Source of the DNA: Bacteroidota bacterium
GTDB taxonomy: Bacteria > Bacteroidota > Bacteroidia > Chitinophagales > Chitinophagaceae
Assembly: GCA_016706595.1 (NCBI GenBank)
Contig: JADJJH010000007.1
Span: forward strand, 496,001-560,000
Direction of reading: 5' to 3'
DNA: 64,000 nt
The notes beneath the pieces were generated by a model. It saw only the letters and a list, made by a program, of their open reading frames with translations. It had not been told where the DNA came from and searched no databases. The position numbers and the translations under genes are program-made. Of the stretch, positions 8,444-16,950 are shown piece by piece; positions within the stretch are counted from its first letter, which is position 1, and each line of letters begins with the position of its first letter.

Positions 8444-9382
8444 ATGTTCAATCGCTATCTCACTTTTTACAAACCCGCCATGCAGTTTGTGGTTTTTTGT
8501 GCTATCCTTTCAATGTGTTGGCTAATTGGCGGTTTTTTAGTTGATTTATTACATGTAAAAATTACAGGTTTAGATGCTAAACAAATTTCTGAATTAAAAC
8601 AAATTTCACCTTCGCTTTCAACGCCTTTAAAATTATTGAATGGTGTTTTGTTGATTTTACTTTTGTTGCTTCCTGCTGCGATATTTTCGTATCTCGCATA
8701 TCCAAATGCTTTTCAATATGTAGGTTTAAAAAAACCTGCTAAAATTAAATACTGGATATTGTCCATTGCAGCTATTGGTTTAGCCTTACCGGTTAGTAGC
8801 TTAATTGAACAAGCGTGTCGGCATATATCTTTTTTCGAAAAGTATAAAGCCCTTGATGCAGTGTATAATCGTATGGCCGAAGCGATGTTACAAGGCAATC
8901 AACCCATCGATTTAATTTTAAATACCCTTGTAATTTGTTTACTTCCTGCAGTTGTTGAAGAGATATTTTTTAGAGGTTGTTTGCAACAATTATTATTGCG
9001 TTGGATACGAAATCCGTGGTTAGCCATTTTTATCGTGGCAATTATCTTTAGTGCATTTCATGGTCAGGTTTCCGCCTTTTTACCACGCTTGTTTTTAGGG
9101 TTTATTTTAGGATTGGTATATTATCTCAACGGAAGTTTATATACTACGATACTTATGCACTTTATAAATAATTTTATAACCGTATGGCTAGTTTATTTTT
9201 TTCACACTGGTGTCATCAAAACAAATATTAATGAACTGCCGGATGTGAATATGATACTTGGACTACTCTGTACAGCCTTACTTATTGGTGTGCTTTTTCA
9301 TTTGTATAAGAATAGGGTAGAATTTCAGATTTATGATATGGAAAAGGAAGAACAAATAGAAAATTTATTACAAGATGAATGA
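8444..9382 (+). CDS. CPBP family intramembrane metalloprotease
   Basis: Polytopic membrane protein of the CAAX protease/bacteriocin-processing (ABI) family. Hydrophobic segments run through most of its 312 aa. The family's motif 1 is VVEEIFFRGCLQQ (Glu-Glu...Arg), motif 2 is FSAFHGQ (His), and a third His/Asn motif is HFINNF. These are the predicted active-site residues. I prefer the ATG at 8444 because a -7-like element sits upstream; the longest reading starts at 8408. It heads a tight operon: it overlaps the DUF2007 gene by 8 bases, and that gene overlaps cdsA. The substrate is unknown. Confidence 0.85.
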   Translation: MFNRYLTFYKPAMQFVVFCAILSMCWLIGGFLVDLLHVKITGLDAKQISELKQISPSLSTPLKLLNGVLLILLLLLPAAIFSYLAYPNAFQYVGLKKPAKIKYWILSIAAIGLALPVSSLIEQACRHISFFEKYKALDAVYNRMAEAMLQGNQPIDLILNTLVICLLPAVVEEIFFRGCLQQLLLRWIRNPWLAIFIVAIIFSAFHGQVSAFLPRLFLGFILGLVYYLNGSLYTTILMHFINNFITVWLVYFFHTGVIKTNINELPDVNMILGLLCTALLIGVLFHLYKNRVEFQIYDMEKEEQIENLLQDE

Positions 9383-9602
9383 TAAAAACAATTGGGTTTG
9401 TGTATATAAAACCGGAAGCAAATTTGAAGCAGAAGCCTTATGTGGTAACCTCGAAAATGAAGGCATTCCTTGTGTTGTTCTCAATAAACAAGATAGTTCC
9501 TATTTAGCATTCGGTTATGTTGAACTTCATGTACCACAAGAGCGTCAGCAAGAAGCATTAGCCTTCATCAATCAACTTCCTCAAAACCCTAACGAAGCGT
9601 AA
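9375..9602 (+). CDS. DUF2007-like putative signal-transducing protein
   Basis: 75-aa soluble protein with the small alpha/beta pattern of DUF2007: WVCVYKTGSKFEAEALCGNLENEGIPCVVLNKQ followed by GYVELHVPQERQQEALAFI. The family is often written as PII-like signal-transducing, but no mechanism is established. It overlaps the upstream CPBP gene by 8 bases and the downstream cdsA start in a TAATG junction, so the three are almost certainly translationally coupled. This ties it to envelope or lipid biogenesis by context only. Confidence 0.8.
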   Translation: MNDKNNWVCVYKTGSKFEAEALCGNLENEGIPCVVLNKQDSSYLAFGYVELHVPQERQQEALAFINQLPQNPNEA

Positions 9603-10459
9603 TGGCATTCCATGTTCAAACTTTTTTAACCCGCTTAGGTAGTGCAGCCGTTTTTAGTGCTATCATGTTGTTGGGTTTATTATTTAATGAATGGGCCTTT
9701 ATTGCGCTTTTCTTTTTGATTAATATTTTATGCTTACGCGAATATGCAAGTATGGTTGAATTGATTTTGCAAACTAAATTCAATAAAAACGAAAAGATCA
9801 ATTTCATGGTATTGGGCATCGCATTATTTGCTTTGGTAATTAGTTTACCCTTAGCTGCATGCCACAATTCGGTGATAGATATTTTAGCTGAATTACGTTA
9901 CTATTTATTAGGCATCGTAATTGGCATCACCGCCATTTTTTTTGTATTTCAAAAAAATAAACAATCCATTTATTTACTCACCGGCTTAGGGTATATTTCT
10001 TTGGCGCTTGGATTATTGGTTCAGGTACGTTATCAAAGTTTGTTGTTGCCTTTACTATTAATTTTATTTATTTGGATGAATGATAGCATGGCTTATCTAA
10101 CGGGTTCATTTATTGGAAGAACCAAATTTTTCCCTAGTATCTCTCCTAAAAAAACAATTGAAGGCACGCTTGGTGGCATTGCATTTACTTTGGTGTTTGC
10201 ATTTGTTTGGGCAAGCTATACCCATTGGTTTCCGGTAAGTGTTTGGATCGCTTTTGCATTAATTGCTTCGATAGTTGGTACACTTGGCGATTTGGTAGAA
10301 TCGAAATTAAAGCGTTTGGCAGGCATTAAAGATTCGGGAAATATTATGCCCGGCCATGGAGGTGCCTTAGATCGTTTCGATTCATTACTATTAGCCTCAC
10401 CTTTTGCTTTTTTGGCAGTGTTGATATTGGAGGTTTGTAAAAAAGTAAGTGTGTTTTGA
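9602..10459 (+). CDS. cdsA: Phosphatidate cytidylyltransferase
   Basis: Makes CDP-diacylglycerol from phosphatidic acid and CTP in the inner membrane. The 285-aa protein is strongly hydrophobic with about eight membrane segments. Its C-terminus contains the CdsA signature, spread over ESKLKRLAGIKDSGN and IMPGHGGALDRFDSLL, with the conserved KD, HGG and DRFD residues. The SPKKTIEGTLGG segment upstream of it is also typical. The start overlaps the DUF2007 stop by one base (TAATG). With plsY and fabD in the same neighbourhood, it belongs to the phospholipid synthesis set. Confidence 0.95.
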   Translation: MAFHVQTFLTRLGSAAVFSAIMLLGLLFNEWAFIALFFLINILCLREYASMVELILQTKFNKNEKINFMVLGIALFALVISLPLAACHNSVIDILAELRYYLLGIVIGITAIFFVFQKNKQSIYLLTGLGYISLALGLLVQVRYQSLLLPLLLILFIWMNDSMAYLTGSFIGRTKFFPSISPKKTIEGTLGGIAFTLVFAFVWASYTHWFPVSVWIAFALIASIVGTLGDLVESKLKRLAGIKDSGNIMPGHGGALDRFDSLLLASPFAFLAVLILEVCKKVSVF

Positions 10460-10901
10460 TTCGAGATGGTTCGCCCCCTTGATACTTCGGTAAACATAAA
10501 TTAACAATGACAATCCGCTATTCACGCTCCTTCTCTTTTGTCTTGACACAAAAAGAAGTCAGGCTCATGAAAATAGCTAAATGATTATCTCGGCTTAAAT
10601 ACCAAACTCGTGCCATGCTTCATTTGGCTATACTTACTCGGACAAAGGTATTTTTTGCGCCTCATTTCTATCATTTTTTAACGCTATTTTTCATAGGCCT
10701 TTCAAGGGATGCAGTTTCTTCTATGATAGTTCATTCAAATTCATACTTTTCTAGTTTTGCCAACAAATCTACAGGAGCTCTAGATATAGTTTGACCCTTG
10801 GTGGAATTTTACTGATGAGCATTAAATTATATGTTCTCCATAAGGGAAATGAAAAAAGGAATCCCAATTAGAACTACACCACTATTTTTAGCAATTAAAT
10901 A
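10460..10901. other. 440-bp gene-free gap between cdsA and gltX
   Basis: No convincing ORF. It separates the convergent genes cdsA and gltX. It contains an imperfect hairpin, CTTCTCTTTTGT (10530-10541) with ACACAAAAAGAAG (10546-10558), without a T-run; this could be a weak terminator of cdsA or the remnant of an extragenic repeat. The rest is AT-rich and shows nothing I recognise. Confidence 0.5.
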
Positions 10902-12428
10902 TTATAACATTCCTAATACTTTTTTCATTCTATTTACGGTATCTTCTTTCCCTATCATATCGGCAATATGAAAAACACCAATACCATGTTTAGCACCTAC
11001 TAACATAATGCGGAAAGGCAATTGTAATTCACCGGGTTTAATATTTTTTTCGGTAGCCAGATTTTTAAAGGAAGTTTCAATATCACTAAATTGCCAAACG
11101 GATAATGATTCAAGTATGTTTATCCAATCTATAAAAAATAATTTTTTTTCGTCCGTCCATTTTGCTTGAATGGCTTCTAAGTCAAATGTGAATGGTGACT
11201 CAAATAAGTAAATGCTTTGCTCGTAAAAATCGTTCAATAAAACACAACGTTCTTTTACCAAATGAACTGCTTTTATCAAAAATGAATCGTCTTCAATCTT
11301 CAACCCTTTTGTGGTAAGAATGGGTTTTACTAAAGCGGCACAATCTTCATCACTTAATTTTTTAATCCATTCGTGGTTGAACCATTTTGCTTTATCAAAA
11401 TCAAATTTTGCACCGCCTTTATGTACACGTTCCATACTAAAAGCAGCTATCAATTCTTCTTTCGTGAATAATTCTTTTTCTTCTCCACTATGCCATCCTA
11501 ATAAAGCCAATAAATTAATAAAGGCTTCAGGTAAAAAACCTAATTCTTTAAATCCTTTGGTTGTATCACCTGTTTTTGGGTCATGCCAATCCATGGCAAA
11601 CACCGGAAAACCAAGTCGGTCGCCATCACGCTTACTGAGTTTGCCATTCCCATCAGGTTTTAAAATTAAAGGTAAATGTGCCCATTGCGGCATACTCTCT
11701 TTCCAACCTAAATACTCCCACAATTTAATGTGCACCGGTGCGCTAGGCAACCATTCTTCACCTCGAAACGCATGGGTGATTTTCATTAAATAATCATCTA
11801 CAACAACTGCCAAATGATAAGTAGGCATGCCATCGGCTTTCAACAAAACTTTATCATCTACTAAATCGGCTTCATTTTTTATTTCACCTCGAATCATATC
11901 GTTAAACGAAATAATTTCGTTTTGTGGCATTTTAATCCGAATTACATAAGGTGTATTTTCTTGTAGCAGTTTATCAGTCTCTTCCTTCAAAAGCGACAAT
12001 GAATTTTTCATATGCATACGATGGCTTGCATCATATTGTGGAGAAGGATTTTTTTCAGACTTCAATTCTTCTCGCATTTTTTCTAATTCTTCGGAAGTAT
12101 CGAATGCATAATAGGCATGTCCGCTTTCAACTAATTGTAAGGCATATTGTTTATACATTAGTTTGCGCTCGCTTTGTCGGTAGGGTGCATATTCACCGGG
12201 TTTATGGGGGCCTTCATCGGGTGAAATTCCACACCAAGCAAGACAATCGATAATATATTGTTCGGCACCTTCGACATAACGATTTTGGTCGGTATCTTCC
12301 ACGCGAAGCACAAAACTGCCTTTATGTTTTTTAGCAAATAAATAGCTGAATAATGCGGTGCGTACTCCACCTAAATGCAAACCGCCGGTTGGACTTGGTG
12401 CAAAACGCGTTCTCACTTCCTGATTCAT
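10902..12428 (-). CDS. gltX: Glutamyl-tRNA synthetase
   Basis: Class I aminoacyl-tRNA synthetase that charges tRNA-Glu. The 508-aa protein starts MNQEVRTRFAPSPTGGLHLGG, containing the HIGH-equivalent HLGG. The KMSKS-equivalent is KLSKRDG at about residue 260, after PLILKPDGNGK. The catalytic-fold segments RVEDTD and HAFRGEEWLPSAPVH are present, followed by an all-helical anticodon-binding domain that ends in IADMIGKEDTVNRMKKVLGML. No GatCAB genes are adjacent, so whether it is discriminating cannot be judged from context. The gene is divergent from the polysaccharide deacetylase gene. Confidence 0.96.
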   Translation of the reverse strand: MNQEVRTRFAPSPTGGLHLGGVRTALFSYLFAKKHKGSFVLRVEDTDQNRYVEGAEQYIIDCLAWCGISPDEGPHKPGEYAPYRQSERKLMYKQYALQLVESGHAYYAFDTSEELEKMREELKSEKNPSPQYDASHRMHMKNSLSLLKEETDKLLQENTPYVIRIKMPQNEIISFNDMIRGEIKNEADLVDDKVLLKADGMPTYHLAVVVDDYLMKITHAFRGEEWLPSAPVHIKLWEYLGWKESMPQWAHLPLILKPDGNGKLSKRDGDRLGFPVFAMDWHDPKTGDTTKGFKELGFLPEAFINLLALLGWHSGEEKELFTKEELIAAFSMERVHKGGAKFDFDKAKWFNHEWIKKLSDEDCAALVKPILTTKGLKIEDDSFLIKAVHLVKERCVLLNDFYEQSIYLFESPFTFDLEAIQAKWTDEKKLFFIDWINILESLSVWQFSDIETSFKNLATEKNIKPGELQLPFRIMLVGAKHGIGVFHIADMIGKEDTVNRMKKVLGML

Positions 12429-12552
12429 AATGTGTATGTATAAGCTGGCAAATTTAGGGTAACATAAGGCAATATTCGTTATTCGTTATGCGTTAATCGG
12501 GATTCGAGGCGTGAACAACGAACCGCGAATCCCGAACCCCGCCTCATGCCAC

Positions 12553-12583
12553 TTGCTTTCTTTACAAATATGAATTACATTCG
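12553..12583 (+). promoter_or_regulatory. Bacteroidota-type promoter before the polysaccharide deacetylase gene
   Basis: TTG (12553-12555) and TACATTCG (12576-12583, one mismatch to TAnnTTTG) are separated by 20 bases, the spacing expected for the primary sigma factor of Bacteroidota. The predicted transcription start is about 20 bases before the ATG at 12611. Confidence 0.4.
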
Positions 12584-12610
12584 AACCCACAAACGACAGA
12601 CTTACGCTGC

Positions 12611-13234
12611 ATGAAAAGCTATCTGGTAAAAACACCGCGTTTATTAAAAGCGGCCTATGCAAATTGTGTATGGCATATAAAAGATCATGCTAATAGTGTA
12701 TATCTAACCTTTGATGATGGTCCGCACCCTAGCATTACTTCCTTTGTGCTTGAACAACTTAAAAAGTACAATGCCAAGGCTACTTTTTTTTGTATTGGGA
12801 AGAATGTCGTTTCCAACCCTGAAATGTATCAGAAAATTATTGATGAAGGACATTCAGTAGGAAATCATACCCAAAACCATTTAAATGGTTGGAAGACCGA
12901 GAATATCGAATACTATAAAAATATTCGAACCGCTTCGAAGTATATTAGCACCAAATTATTTCGTCCTCCCTACGGCCGAATAACACATGCCCAATCATTA
13001 GGTTTGAGAAGATTATTTCCACAAACAAAAATTATTATGTGGGATGTTTTGAGTGGTGATTTTGATATTGAAATATCGCCGGCTGAATGTTTATATAATG
13101 TAGTAAGTGCCACCAAACCTGGATCTATTATAGTATTTCATGATAGCGAAAAAGCTTGGGAGCGATTACAATATGCGCTTCCATTATTTTTAGAACATTG
13201 TAAAAATAAGGGATGGAAAATGAAGAAATTGTGA
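12611..13234 (+). CDS. Polysaccharide deacetylase (NodB homology) family protein
   Basis: 207-aa carbohydrate esterase family 4-type protein. Motif 1 is YLTFDDGPHPS (catalytic and metal-binding Asp pair), motif 2 is SVGNHTQNH (metal-binding His residues) and motif 3 is LFRPPYGR. The distal segments MWDVLSGDFD and SIIVFHDSEKA match motifs 4 and 5. Such enzymes remove N-acetyl groups from peptidoglycan or other polysaccharides. There is no clear signal peptide, only a short basic N-terminus (MKSYLVKTPRLLKAAY), so localisation is open. Its own promoter is likely at 12553-12583. Confidence 0.9.
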   Translation: MKSYLVKTPRLLKAAYANCVWHIKDHANSVYLTFDDGPHPSITSFVLEQLKKYNAKATFFCIGKNVVSNPEMYQKIIDEGHSVGNHTQNHLNGWKTENIEYYKNIRTASKYISTKLFRPPYGRITHAQSLGLRRLFPQTKIIMWDVLSGDFDIEISPAECLYNVVSATKPGSIIVFHDSEKAWERLQYALPLFLEHCKNKGWKMKKL

Positions 13235-13336
13235 AGAGCGGGGTTCGATATTCGAAGTTTGGGGTTCGAACGCTGAACCTTGTCACCGAACTCAATAACT
13301 AAGTAACCCGCTAACAATACAACATAACAACAAAAG

Positions 13337-14098
13337 ATGATTGACACCCACACGCACCTCTACGACGAACAATTTAATGACGACAGAAATGCGATGATAC
13401 AAAGAGCCATTGAGCAAGGCATTACTGCAATGTATTTACCTAATTGCGATTCATCTACTATTGTAGGCATGCTTGAAGTAGAGAAGGATTTTCCTGAACA
13501 TTGTTTTGCCATGATGGGATTACATCCATGTTATGTAAAAGAAAACGTAAACGATGAATTAGCCGTTGTGCAATCGTGGTTAGCAAAAAGAAAGTTTGCT
13601 GCAATCGGCGAAATTGGCTTGGATTATTATTGGGATAAAAGTTTTATAGAGCCTCAAAAAATGGCATTTAGAAAGCAAATGGAATGGGCATTAGCCTACG
13701 ATTTGCCAATAGTAATTCATACTCGCGAAGCCATGAACGATACCATTGAATTGGTTCATGAGTATGCATCGCAAGGTATTCGAGGTGTTTTTCATTGCTT
13801 TAGTGGAAGCTATGAAAGTGCACAACGAATTATTAAGATGGGTTTTTATTTAGGCATCGGTGGGGTGCTTACATACAAAAATGCAGGCTTGCAAGAAGTA
13901 GTTCAAAAAATAGGACTCGAACATTTGGTGCTCGAAACCGATGCGCCTTATTTAACCCCGGCACCTTTTAGAGGTAAACGAAACGAAAGTAGTTATACAA
14001 CTTATGTTGCCGAAAAATTAGCTGAGTTAAAAGGAGTAAGTTTGGCTGAGATAGAAGACGCTACGAATAAAAATGCAGAGAACCTTTTTCGTAGTTAA
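13337..14098 (+). CDS. TatD family hydrolase/deoxyribonuclease
   Basis: Metal-dependent TIM-barrel hydrolase of 253 aa. The first metal motif is MIDTHTHLYDEQF (HxH), followed by GEIGLDYYW (Glu ligand), IVIHTREAM (His), GVFHCFSGS (His) and LETDAPYLTP (Asp), the full metal set of TatD. Family members have 3'-5' exonuclease activity and take part in DNA repair or turnover. A degenerate run of short motifs (AAGTAACCCGCTAACAA) lies just upstream. Downstream, the stop is about 50 bases before the GRAM-like gene on the same strand. Confidence 0.93.
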   Translation: MIDTHTHLYDEQFNDDRNAMIQRAIEQGITAMYLPNCDSSTIVGMLEVEKDFPEHCFAMMGLHPCYVKENVNDELAVVQSWLAKRKFAAIGEIGLDYYWDKSFIEPQKMAFRKQMEWALAYDLPIVIHTREAMNDTIELVHEYASQGIRGVFHCFSGSYESAQRIIKMGFYLGIGGVLTYKNAGLQEVVQKIGLEHLVLETDAPYLTPAPFRGKRNESSYTTYVAEKLAELKGVSLAEIEDATNKNAENLFRS

Positions 14099-14147
14099 CG
14101 ATTCAAAGTATTTATTTAAATTTGGTCAAATAATAAAATCAAGCAAA

Positions 14148-14489
14148 ATGAAATTTAAAAATCTTTTTATTGATGATGTTCAAGCTGAATTGGAAGAACA
14201 AGAAATATTATTACTTACTAGCCATGCCAATTTATTTAGAGACGTGGCAATAGGCGGAGAGTTATCCTTAACAAGTAGGCGGCTAATTTTCAAACCGCAT
14301 ATTTTCAATTTTGATCGCAGAGAGGAAAAAATTAATATTGATGAAATTAGGGGGGTACGAAAAGTAAAAACATTTTCCATCATTGATACTTCTATCTGTG
14401 TTACCACGGATGATTTCAATGAATTTAAATTTGTCTTAGGTAGTGAAAGAGATAAATGGTTCGATATTTTAACAAGTAAAATTGACTAA
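14148..14489 (+). CDS. Small GRAM/PH-like domain protein
   Basis: 113-aa soluble protein starting MKFKNLFIDDVQAEL. I prefer the ATG at 14148; an in-frame upstream start at 14073 would overlap tatD. The pattern LLLTSHANLFRDVAIGGELSLTSRRLIF, then EEKINIDEIRGVRK and FKFVLGSERDKWFDIL, is that of a GRAM/PH-like beta sandwich closed by a C-terminal helix. Such domains bind lipids or peptides in eukaryotes; the bacterial role is unknown. It lies between tatD and tRNA-Ser. Confidence 0.65.
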   Translation: MKFKNLFIDDVQAELEEQEILLLTSHANLFRDVAIGGELSLTSRRLIFKPHIFNFDRREEKINIDEIRGVRKVKTFSIIDTSICVTTDDFNEFKFVLGSERDKWFDILTSKID

Positions 14490-14696
14490 TAGCGCAAAGA
14501 CGTTAGCAATTGGAATGAATTTAATGCATTCAGGAAAAAAGTATACGCATACTTTTTGGTCTGCACCCCCCTTAGTATTTGGAGTTCATCATGAATTCTG
14601 ATCTCAAGAGTGAGAAACAGAATGAAGTAAAAAATAAGGGCGAAAACTCTATCGAGAACTTGCGCTCTTCGCTCTCAGTCTCGTGCTGATTTTTTG

Positions 14697-14783
14697 CGGA
14701 GACGGCGAGATTCGAACTCGCGATACGATTTCTCGTATACACACTTTCCAGGCGTGCTCCTTCAACCACTCGGACACGTCTCC
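14697..14783 (-). tRNA. tRNA-Ser (anticodon GGA)
   Basis: Read on the minus strand, the 7-bp acceptor arms GGAGACG and CGTCTCC pair perfectly and are followed by discriminator G. The D-arm is TCCGAGTGGTTGAAGGA. The anticodon stem CACGC/GTGTG encloses the loop CTGGAAA (anticodon GGA). A long variable arm (TATACGAGAAATCGTA) marks a class II tRNA, and the T-arm is GCGAGTTCGAATCTCGC. CCA is not encoded. Confidence 0.97.
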
Positions 14784-14939
14784 ATTTATTATCTTCTGTA
14801 AGAACGGCGGCGAAAGTAATCAGATTTTTAGACTTTGAACTGATAGTCGAATAATAATTTCCTCTCTATATAAATTCAAATAGGGATTGTTGCATCTATT
14901 TTTATTTTTGCATGAATTTGTAGCTTTTAAAAATAAAAA

Positions 14940-15368
14940 ATGAAAATCCTTTATCTCTTACTTTTTGGTTTAACTTTTTCCCTGATGACCTTTGCACAAA
15001 GTCGTGAAAAAGTTAAATCATTACCACCCGCAATAAAAACAGCCACTCTTTTAATAGAAGTTGAAACCTATAATGCTTCGGAAAAAAAGAAACAAAAGGT
15101 TCTCGAAAAAGTAAAGCAAGCCTATCGCTTGTATCCATTTAAATATATCATTTGTTCGCATGATGATATTGATTCAATAACGGCAGAAGGAGGAACCTAC
15201 TATACTTTGTCGGCAAGTGGTTATGTAAGTATAGGCAGTTTAAGCACGCGCGAAATTTTATTGCGTGAACATAAAGACTATGGTGAAATTTATTTTATCC
15301 GTTTCGGTTCTTCAGTGCTTATGGCAGCCGACGATATGATTCGTATGGCGAGGAGTTTGGGTAGATGA
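14940..15368 (+). CDS. Secreted hypothetical protein
   Basis: 142-aa protein with a signal peptide (MKILYLLLFGLTFSLMTFAQS, cleavage near residue 20), so exported to the periplasm or surface. The mature part is about 120 aa with mixed alpha/beta character (AIKTATLLIEVETYN, QAYRLYPFKYIICSHDDID, GYVSIGSLSTREILL, EIYFIRFGSSVLMAADDMI). I do not recognise a family. No T9SS tail is present. The next feature downstream is an extragenic repeat. Confidence 0.7.
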   Translation: MKILYLLLFGLTFSLMTFAQSREKVKSLPPAIKTATLLIEVETYNASEKKKQKVLEKVKQAYRLYPFKYIICSHDDIDSITAEGGTYYTLSASGYVSIGSLSTREILLREHKDYGEIYFIRFGSSVLMAADDMIRMARSLGR

Positions 15369-15371
15369 TTT

Positions 15372-15500
15372 TGAAATTGGAATCAGTTCGAAATGGTGCA
15401 CGAAGTGTCAAGGATGGTAACGAAAAGCATGCAGCACGGCGTATTGGTGTGTAAGGATTTGAAGTGAAAAGCTTGTCTGTTAGACAAACAGGCTTGTCAG
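15372..15500 (+). repeat. Dispersed extragenic repeat, copy A
   Basis: Shares a core with the reverse complement of 16790-16880: GGTAACGAAAAGC, then TGGTGTGTAAGGATTTGAAG and GTGAAAAGC. Non-coding and AT/GC mixed. The two copies flank the pseudouridine synthase gene in inverted orientation. Confidence 0.65.
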
Positions 15501-15593
15501 CCACCCCCCAAAACTTACCCCATATATACTGTCAATACAAATCTGTCGATCAATCGTTCTGGCATTTCTGCTAAGTTCTTATCGCTTTCATCT

Positions 15594-15601
15594 ATCTTTG
15601 A
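15594..15601 (+). promoter_or_regulatory. TAnnTTTG -7 element directly before the pseudouridine synthase start
   Basis: TATCTTTG is a perfect match to TAnnTTTG and ends 5 bases before the ATG at 15607. If used, transcription would start at or next to the start codon, giving a leaderless or near-leaderless mRNA. No clear -33 TTG was seen at the right distance. Confidence 0.3.
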
Positions 15602-15606
15602 CGCAC

Positions 15607-16671
15607 ATGAATACAGAAATTACAAATCACGACTGGGACGACGATGAATCGGATGACGAGCCCATATTAGAGAAACATGTTCTCATGGATTTCGTAATCG
15701 AAAAAGGGCAAGAACCTCTTCGTATCGACAAGTACTTAATGGCTAAAATTGCAAACATTACGCGAAGTAAAGTACAACAAGCTATTGATGATGGCTGTGT
15801 GTTGGTAAATGATAAAATCATCAAGCAGAATTATAAAATTAAACCCGATGATCATGTAGTGGCTTATACCTTTCGTGAACCCATTCCAACTGATATTTTG
15901 CCCGAAGATATTCCCTTGGATATTGTGTACGAAGATGATGAAGTGTTGGTGATTAATAAACCTTACGGCATGGTGGCACATCCTGGACATGGCAATTGGT
16001 CGGGCACTGTGGTAAATGCTGTGTCGTTTCATTTACAGCAACAAAATCCAAATCGCGACCAGTTACAACGTGTAGGCTTAGTGCATCGAATAGATAAAGA
16101 CACCACCGGTTTATTACTGATAGGCAAAACCGAAGATGCCGTTACTAAATTAAGCGAACAATTTGCAGCACATACCGTACAACGTTTATACAATGCTTTG
16201 GTTTGGGGTGATATGGAAGAAAATGAAGGAACGGTAGATACTTATATTGGCCGGCATGAAAGATTGCGTAAAATATTTGATGTATACTTAGCCGATGATG
16301 AAAAAGGAAAACATGCCATAACACATTACAAAGTATTAGAGCGTTTTAATTATGTAACCTTAATTGAATGTAAATTAGAAACCGGACGAACGCACCAAAT
16401 TCGTGTACACATGAAACATATCGGCCATACCTTGTTTAACGATGCAACGTATGGTGGCGATAGAGTATTGAAAGGAACGGTTTTTAGCAAGTATAAAACC
16501 TTTGTTGAAAATTGTTTCAAACTCATGCCCCGCCAAGCCCTACATGCAAAAACTTTGGGATTTGTACATCCTAAAACTGGTAAGTATATGCATTTCGAAA
16601 GTGAGTTACCCGACGATTTTCAAAAGGTACTTGAACGATGGAATGTGTATGTGAAGGCAAAGAAATTGTAA
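15607..16671 (+). CDS. rluD: RluA-family 23S rRNA pseudouridine synthase (RluD-like)
   Basis: Converts uridines of 23S rRNA to pseudouridine. The start at 15607 gives MNTEITNHDWDDDESDDE, an acidic tail typical of Bacteroidota homologues. An S4 RNA-binding domain follows (LRIDKYLMAKIANITRSKVQQAIDDG with VLVNDKIIKQNYKI), then the catalytic domain with DDEVLVINKPYGMVAHPGHG and the active-site motif VHRIDKDTTGLLLIGKT (catalytic Asp). LETGRTHQIRVHMKHIGHTL is the conserved distal motif. The length of 354 aa is normal. RluD versus RluC specificity is inferred from general similarity. Confidence 0.9.
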   Translation: MNTEITNHDWDDDESDDEPILEKHVLMDFVIEKGQEPLRIDKYLMAKIANITRSKVQQAIDDGCVLVNDKIIKQNYKIKPDDHVVAYTFREPIPTDILPEDIPLDIVYEDDEVLVINKPYGMVAHPGHGNWSGTVVNAVSFHLQQQNPNRDQLQRVGLVHRIDKDTTGLLLIGKTEDAVTKLSEQFAAHTVQRLYNALVWGDMEENEGTVDTYIGRHERLRKIFDVYLADDEKGKHAITHYKVLERFNYVTLIECKLETGRTHQIRVHMKHIGHTLFNDATYGGDRVLKGTVFSKYKTFVENCFKLMPRQALHAKTLGFVHPKTGKYMHFESELPDDFQKVLERWNVYVKAKKL

Positions 16672-16699
16672 AAAGGTCTTGGAGATGCCTTACATTACT

Positions 16700-16885
16700 T
16701 ACATATGGGCGTGCCCTTAAAGTGCGCCGAAAGCAGGCGCATCCTAATCATAAAAAAATTTTATCCGCTTCGGCACTACTTTAAGGTCAGGCTTTTCACT
16801 TCAAGTCCTCACACACCGAGTCGGCGTGTTCCGGGCTTTTCGTTACAATCCTTCACGCGCTGGCGAGTACAATTTGTTCTTCAAA
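16700..16885 (-). repeat. Dispersed extragenic repeat, copy B
   Basis: Its reverse complement shares GATTGTAACGAAAAGC, CGGTGTGTGAGGACTTGAAG and GTGAAAAGC with copy A at 15372-15500. It continues into a second palindromic block (GCGCCGAAAGCAGGCGC, CCGCTTCGGC). Any ORFs across it look fortuitous. It occupies most of the 279-bp gap after the pseudouridine synthase gene. Confidence 0.65.
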
Positions 16886-16950
16886 ATAAAATTTCTCTGT
16901 AATATTTTATTAATCACATCTCTTTTTGCCAACTGCTTACTAAATACGGC

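Noticed and set aside
12158..12370. ORFs across gltX in other frames (also 11311-11793, 11951-12253)
   Set aside because: All lie inside gltX, whose frame has the full GluRS motif set.
14572..14769. 65-codon minus-strand ORF
   Set aside because: It runs into the tRNA-Ser gene, which explains the sequence.
16705..16902. 65-codon plus-strand ORF
   Set aside because: It lies over extragenic repeat copy B (16700-16885).
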